This document shows, in pieces, positions 60,624 to 64,000 of a stretch of 64,000 nt of DNA. The notes beneath the pieces were generated by a model. That model saw nothing but the letters and a program-made list of their open reading frames with translations. It was not told the origin of the DNA and made no database searches. A program made the position numbers and the translations under genes. Position 1 is the stretch's first letter, and the number at the start of each line of letters is the position of its first letter. The stretch spans positions 229,638 through 293,637 of the forward strand of contig KB445799.1 in NCBI GenBank assembly GCA_000320605.2, in the 5' to 3' direction. Source of the DNA: Gelatoporia subvermispora B. Its lineage: Eukaryota > Basidiomycota > Agaricomycetes > Polyporales > Gelatoporiaceae.

Positions 60624-63420
60624 AGGGGTCCACGAGGGATGAAGGATGGAGAAGGAACGGGGAGTCGGGCTGCAGGCAGCCCAGCAAGAGCGAGCAGACG
60701 CATGAGGGGAGATGGGCTCGACAATGAATTACGACGGCGAGCAGGACAACAAGCTCGCAGGACGAAACAGCATACGATCACGCCAACTACGGCGAAGAGG
60801 ACGACTACAAGTCTGCGAACTGCAGCTGCAGTACAATGCACGACGATATACCACACCAAGCACGGTGGTGATGACTAGATGACGATGCTCGCCTCTACAT
60901 CTTGCATCACATCCTACAGCGCATATTTTCGCGGGGATCGATATACCCCACAGAACTCATATACCATCGCATCTACAGATATACCAACACAACAGAGACG
61001 CTATCCATGAAATCAGCACCAGTCCGACAGCAATTCGATAGCAAAGCAACCTGCCAGTAATGCGCCAACATCGCCGGCGCTTCGCCGATAATCGCCAGTT
61101 ATTTGCTATCAGCACCAACGACTCGCTAATCACCAGCAATCCGCGAGCTTCTAGTACTCGCCGAAATCAACGCGGCTACCGCCGCATCGACATTGCGACA
61201 CCTACCGGCACCAAGTGGGGTCAATGGAGAACGCACCAACATGTGTCTGGGGCCTGGGCGAGGTATGTGGTTTTGCGGTGGTTTGGCTGCGCCACGGTGC
61301 TCACAGACGTTTGACAGGCGAGCAGAATGGGGGAGTAGAGACGGTACATCGAGGGAGGACGCGGTGCGCATGTCTCAGATAGGTGCGTGTCTTTTCCGAA
61401 ACCGGTTTCCCGAGGTGCTGATGCTCGTCTGCCAGGTATGACAGTCCAGGAAGGGGGGGAGAGGGTAGAGGAGGAATAGCCGGATGGTGCCGCAAGTGTT
61501 CGTCCACGTTAGGTACGTGTATTCGGTCTGATGTACTGGCGAAGGTGCTAACAACCGTCGTCCTCGGCAGAACGGCCGAGAGCGGGGAGCCAAAGACGAG
61601 CTGTACGGCCGGACGAGGGCACGCTCAGACCATGTACGCATCCTCGATTCAATTAGTGCGAGTTTCTCATTATCATTGCTTGTGCGGTTTAGCCTTCAAG
61701 ATGGAGACGGGGACGACGCGCAAGAGGAAACGGTATGGCTGTTTAGCGCAGCCAGTGAGAGCGCAGCCAATGAGGGTCAGGACTAGGTCAGCGATATGTG
61801 ATCTGTTGGAGCTCGGAAAGTCTCATTATCGCCACATGGGCAGAAAAGTAGAGGCAGCGACATCGAGAAAATCGTGCACCGCGAGGACGACGCCCGAGTA
61901 GCCATTCGGTCATGCAAGTGGACAACTGCGACAGGTGTGTTACTTGGCTGTATTCGTCTGTGGAGATGCTGATATTTGTCGAGCAGGCAGAGTACTCCAG
62001 ACAGGGCAAGTGGATACGGAGCCGAATGGCCGGCCGAGCAATCGCCAATGTCATGTGAGCATCTTCGACTCAGGTCTTCCGATTATGCGTTTGTTGAACC
62101 GCCTCGAGCGTACAGGCATGAGAAGCGAAGCTTCTGCGCGGAGGGAGGATCGGCCATCTATAGTCAGAAGAGCGCATGCCAGCGCAAGGTGCGTAATATC
62201 TCCCTGGATTATTCGAGGTGCTCACTCGCGCGCAGGCAAAGTCACGACCGCGGACAGTTGGCGAAGAGCACAACAAGGAGCCATATAGCGAGGCGCGTCG
62301 ATATTCACGACAGGTTTGTATCTTCGACTCGACAGTGTGTCCGATGCTCATTGATGGTGGGTAGGTAGTGTCGTAGAGCAGACAGACGATGCGTGGAGAG
62401 GGGAGGCCTGGGTAGCCTTGAGGTCGAGCGCGAAGGGGTTCGCATCAGGTGCGGATATTAACTTCGATCATCTCAGCGCATGTTCATTGTCGTCATGCAG
62501 GCAGCAAGAAATATGGGATGTCTATGGAGAGGAACAATAAGCCGGACGGCGGGGCGAGCGGTAATTCATGACGTGTGCGTATTCCCGCGCCGGCTCATCT
62601 GGTCAAAGGCGCTCATGAGCATCGCGCGGGTAGACGTGAGAGGTTGTGTTTGATGTACGGAGATGGCACAACCAACGTATGATGGGGCGCGCTGGTGTTC
62701 GCGCGAGGTGTGTATTCTTTTCTTGTTAACTGCCTCGAGCGATACTTATATGTGTCGGAGAGGCGGACGAGAAGACCGCGGGGAGCCACTGTGCGGCGAG
62801 GAGCTGAGTATCATGGCGCAGAACTCGGTGCGTGGTTTCGTTCGCTTTCGTCGCAATTCTGGGTTGCTGAGCTCGGGTGCGTACAGGCATTGGCGGCCAG
62901 CGCGTCGGTGACTAGGCGAACGAATGGGTTCTGGCGATATTGCTTGCACTGCTTTTCTTATTTGATTCTTCGGATTTGGTGTCGGTGCTCGTGGTGCGGC
63001 TGCTACATACATCCATGCTTGGATATCAAACGACTATTGGACTATCACCACAGACTGTATCAAATATCAATTACTGTATCCGTGTGCGACGGGGTTTATG
63101 TATCGATAGACTGTACAACGGATTTATTGAACTCCCACAGATTCCGTGCTATTTTATCTATTCCTGTTCAAAGCGTGCGCGGACGCGCTTTTGTATTTGC
63201 ACTTTGCGAGGAAGGATGTGCTGCGTGTGCACACACTCGGGGGCTCAGGGCACTCGGTTGCAGTGTCATATTGGGGGAAACAAAATATGGACATAGTGAC
63301 ATGATGAGATCGGTGTTATTTATGGGCCCACTGGGATGCCCCGATCGAGACGGCAGGCCCACCGATCTAGGCGAGCATGAGCACACTGACTGGCCTATCC
63401 AGCGGTGGCACCCAGACCTA
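60624..63420. other. Intergenic, no supported gene
   Basis: 3' flank of the Pro/Ala-rich gene, then about 2.8 kb of patchy sequence. The longest plus frame (62695-63678) lacks motifs and has unnatural composition. Short similar words recur (for example TCTCATTATC near 61668 and 61820, CCTCGAGCG near 62100 and 62730), hinting at decayed repeats. Confidence 0.4.
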
Positions 63421-64000
63421 GCCTCACACCGTGCGCGTCTGGATCTCGCGGCCCCGAATTCCGACGCAACCGCGTCCGCCCGCCGGCCTCGCGCGCGGGG
63501 ATCACCGTCTCCGCGCCATCCGTACCACACGCGCACGAGAAATACCAAACCACGATTCCGGACGCACCAGAGGCCAAGCTTCCAAGACTACCCGTGCCCG
63601 GCCGAGCCCCGAGCCTCCGGGATCCGCGCAGGAAGGCTACAAGGACGGGCACGACGAGCGGGATATGAGCACGACTAAGCACGCCGAGCGGACATACGGA
63701 TTCAGACTCGCGCGCACGGGCGAGACGGCGCGCTCCCGCCCCGGGCCCGCCCGCGCTTATCCCGCACCGCGCGCGGTCCCATCGGCTCGCTAGTCTCAAC
63801 GTCTCGAGCCGGCATCCGCAAAGCCCCCTCTGGAAGACTCGCCGCGAGAACAGAGGACAGCAGCAGCACGTGCGGCCCGACGCCCGACGCCCGACGCCCG
63901 ACGCCCGACGCCCGGGTCCTCGGGCCTCGCGAGCCGCGACTCACGACGCGGCGCCTATGTATGTAGTCGGCAGCCCGGACTCTGGCGTCGGGCAGTAGCG
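63421..64000. other. GC-rich end of window
   Basis: Strongly C/G-rich. A plus frame ending at 63668 (EKYQTTIPDAPEAKLPRLPV) looks somewhat protein-like but has no start or splice support. Contains a heptamer tandem repeat at 63875-63914. Confidence 0.35.
63875..63914. repeat. Tandem heptamer repeat (GCCCGAC)n
   Basis: Nearly six uninterrupted copies of GCCCGAC, ending in CCCGGG. A simple GC-rich minisatellite. Confidence 0.85.

Noticed and set aside
62695..63678. Plus-strand frame of 327 codons
   Set aside because: Cys-, Arg- and Ser-rich without motif or splice support; probably a chance frame in GC-rich DNA.

Overview
The window looks like nuclear DNA of a filamentous basidiomycete, most likely an Agaricomycete. 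Genes are split by many short introns (mostly 45-65 nt, GTNNGT...YAG). The content is eukaryotic and fungal: a cytochrome P450, PEX1, Nse4, a CNNM/Mam3-type membrane protein, an ASX-homology protein, an amino-acid permease and a fungal HNH-type protein. I see no rRNA, tRNA, CRISPR or bacterial features. All gene models were spliced by eye, so internal exon ends are good but not certain, and some 5' and 3' ends are approximate.

Layout. 1-1.5 kb: 3' part missing from a Ser/Pro/Lys-rich unknown protein (-). 2.5-4.8 kb: P450 (-). 5.8-8.1 kb: SRAP/HMCES-like protein that has lost its catalytic residues and carries a long basic tail with a SUMO-interaction-like motif (-). 8.4-10.7 kb: MFS transporter (-) followed by a broken tandem copy of its C-terminal half. 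11.8-12.7 kb: relic of an FAD monooxygenase (+). 14.7-18.1 kb: CNNM/Mam3 family protein (+). 28.3-30.1 kb: questin oxidase-like protein (+). 30.1-30.9 kb: relic of an Asteroid/XPG-like gene (-). 34.6-36.7 kb: amino-acid permease with an 8-nt micro-exon (-). 41.5 kb: orphan single-exon gene (+). 44.8-46.2 kb: ASX-homology protein (+). 46.5-48.0 kb: unknown protein (+). 48.8-50.1 kb: Nse4 (-). 51.7-55.9 kb: PEX1 (-). 56.2-57.1 kb: HNH-like protein (+), divergent from PEX1. 58.1-60.6 kb: an 800-residue Pro/Ala-rich repeat protein (+). 60.6-64 kb: GC-rich, no convincing gene.

The most unusual feature is a family of about 200-residue secreted proteins, interspersed from 13.2 to 40.2 kb. There are five apparently intact members (13.2, 19.7, 21.6, 24.2 and 39.4 kb), one copy broken by a single-base deletion (25.7 kb) and two fragments (27.3 and 38.4 kb). 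All share a signal peptide, four conserved cysteines, two introns at identical positions and, in the six full-length copies, a TATA box about 80-90 bp before the ATG. I do not recognise the family. It behaves like a rapidly duplicating and decaying effector-type or cell-surface family.
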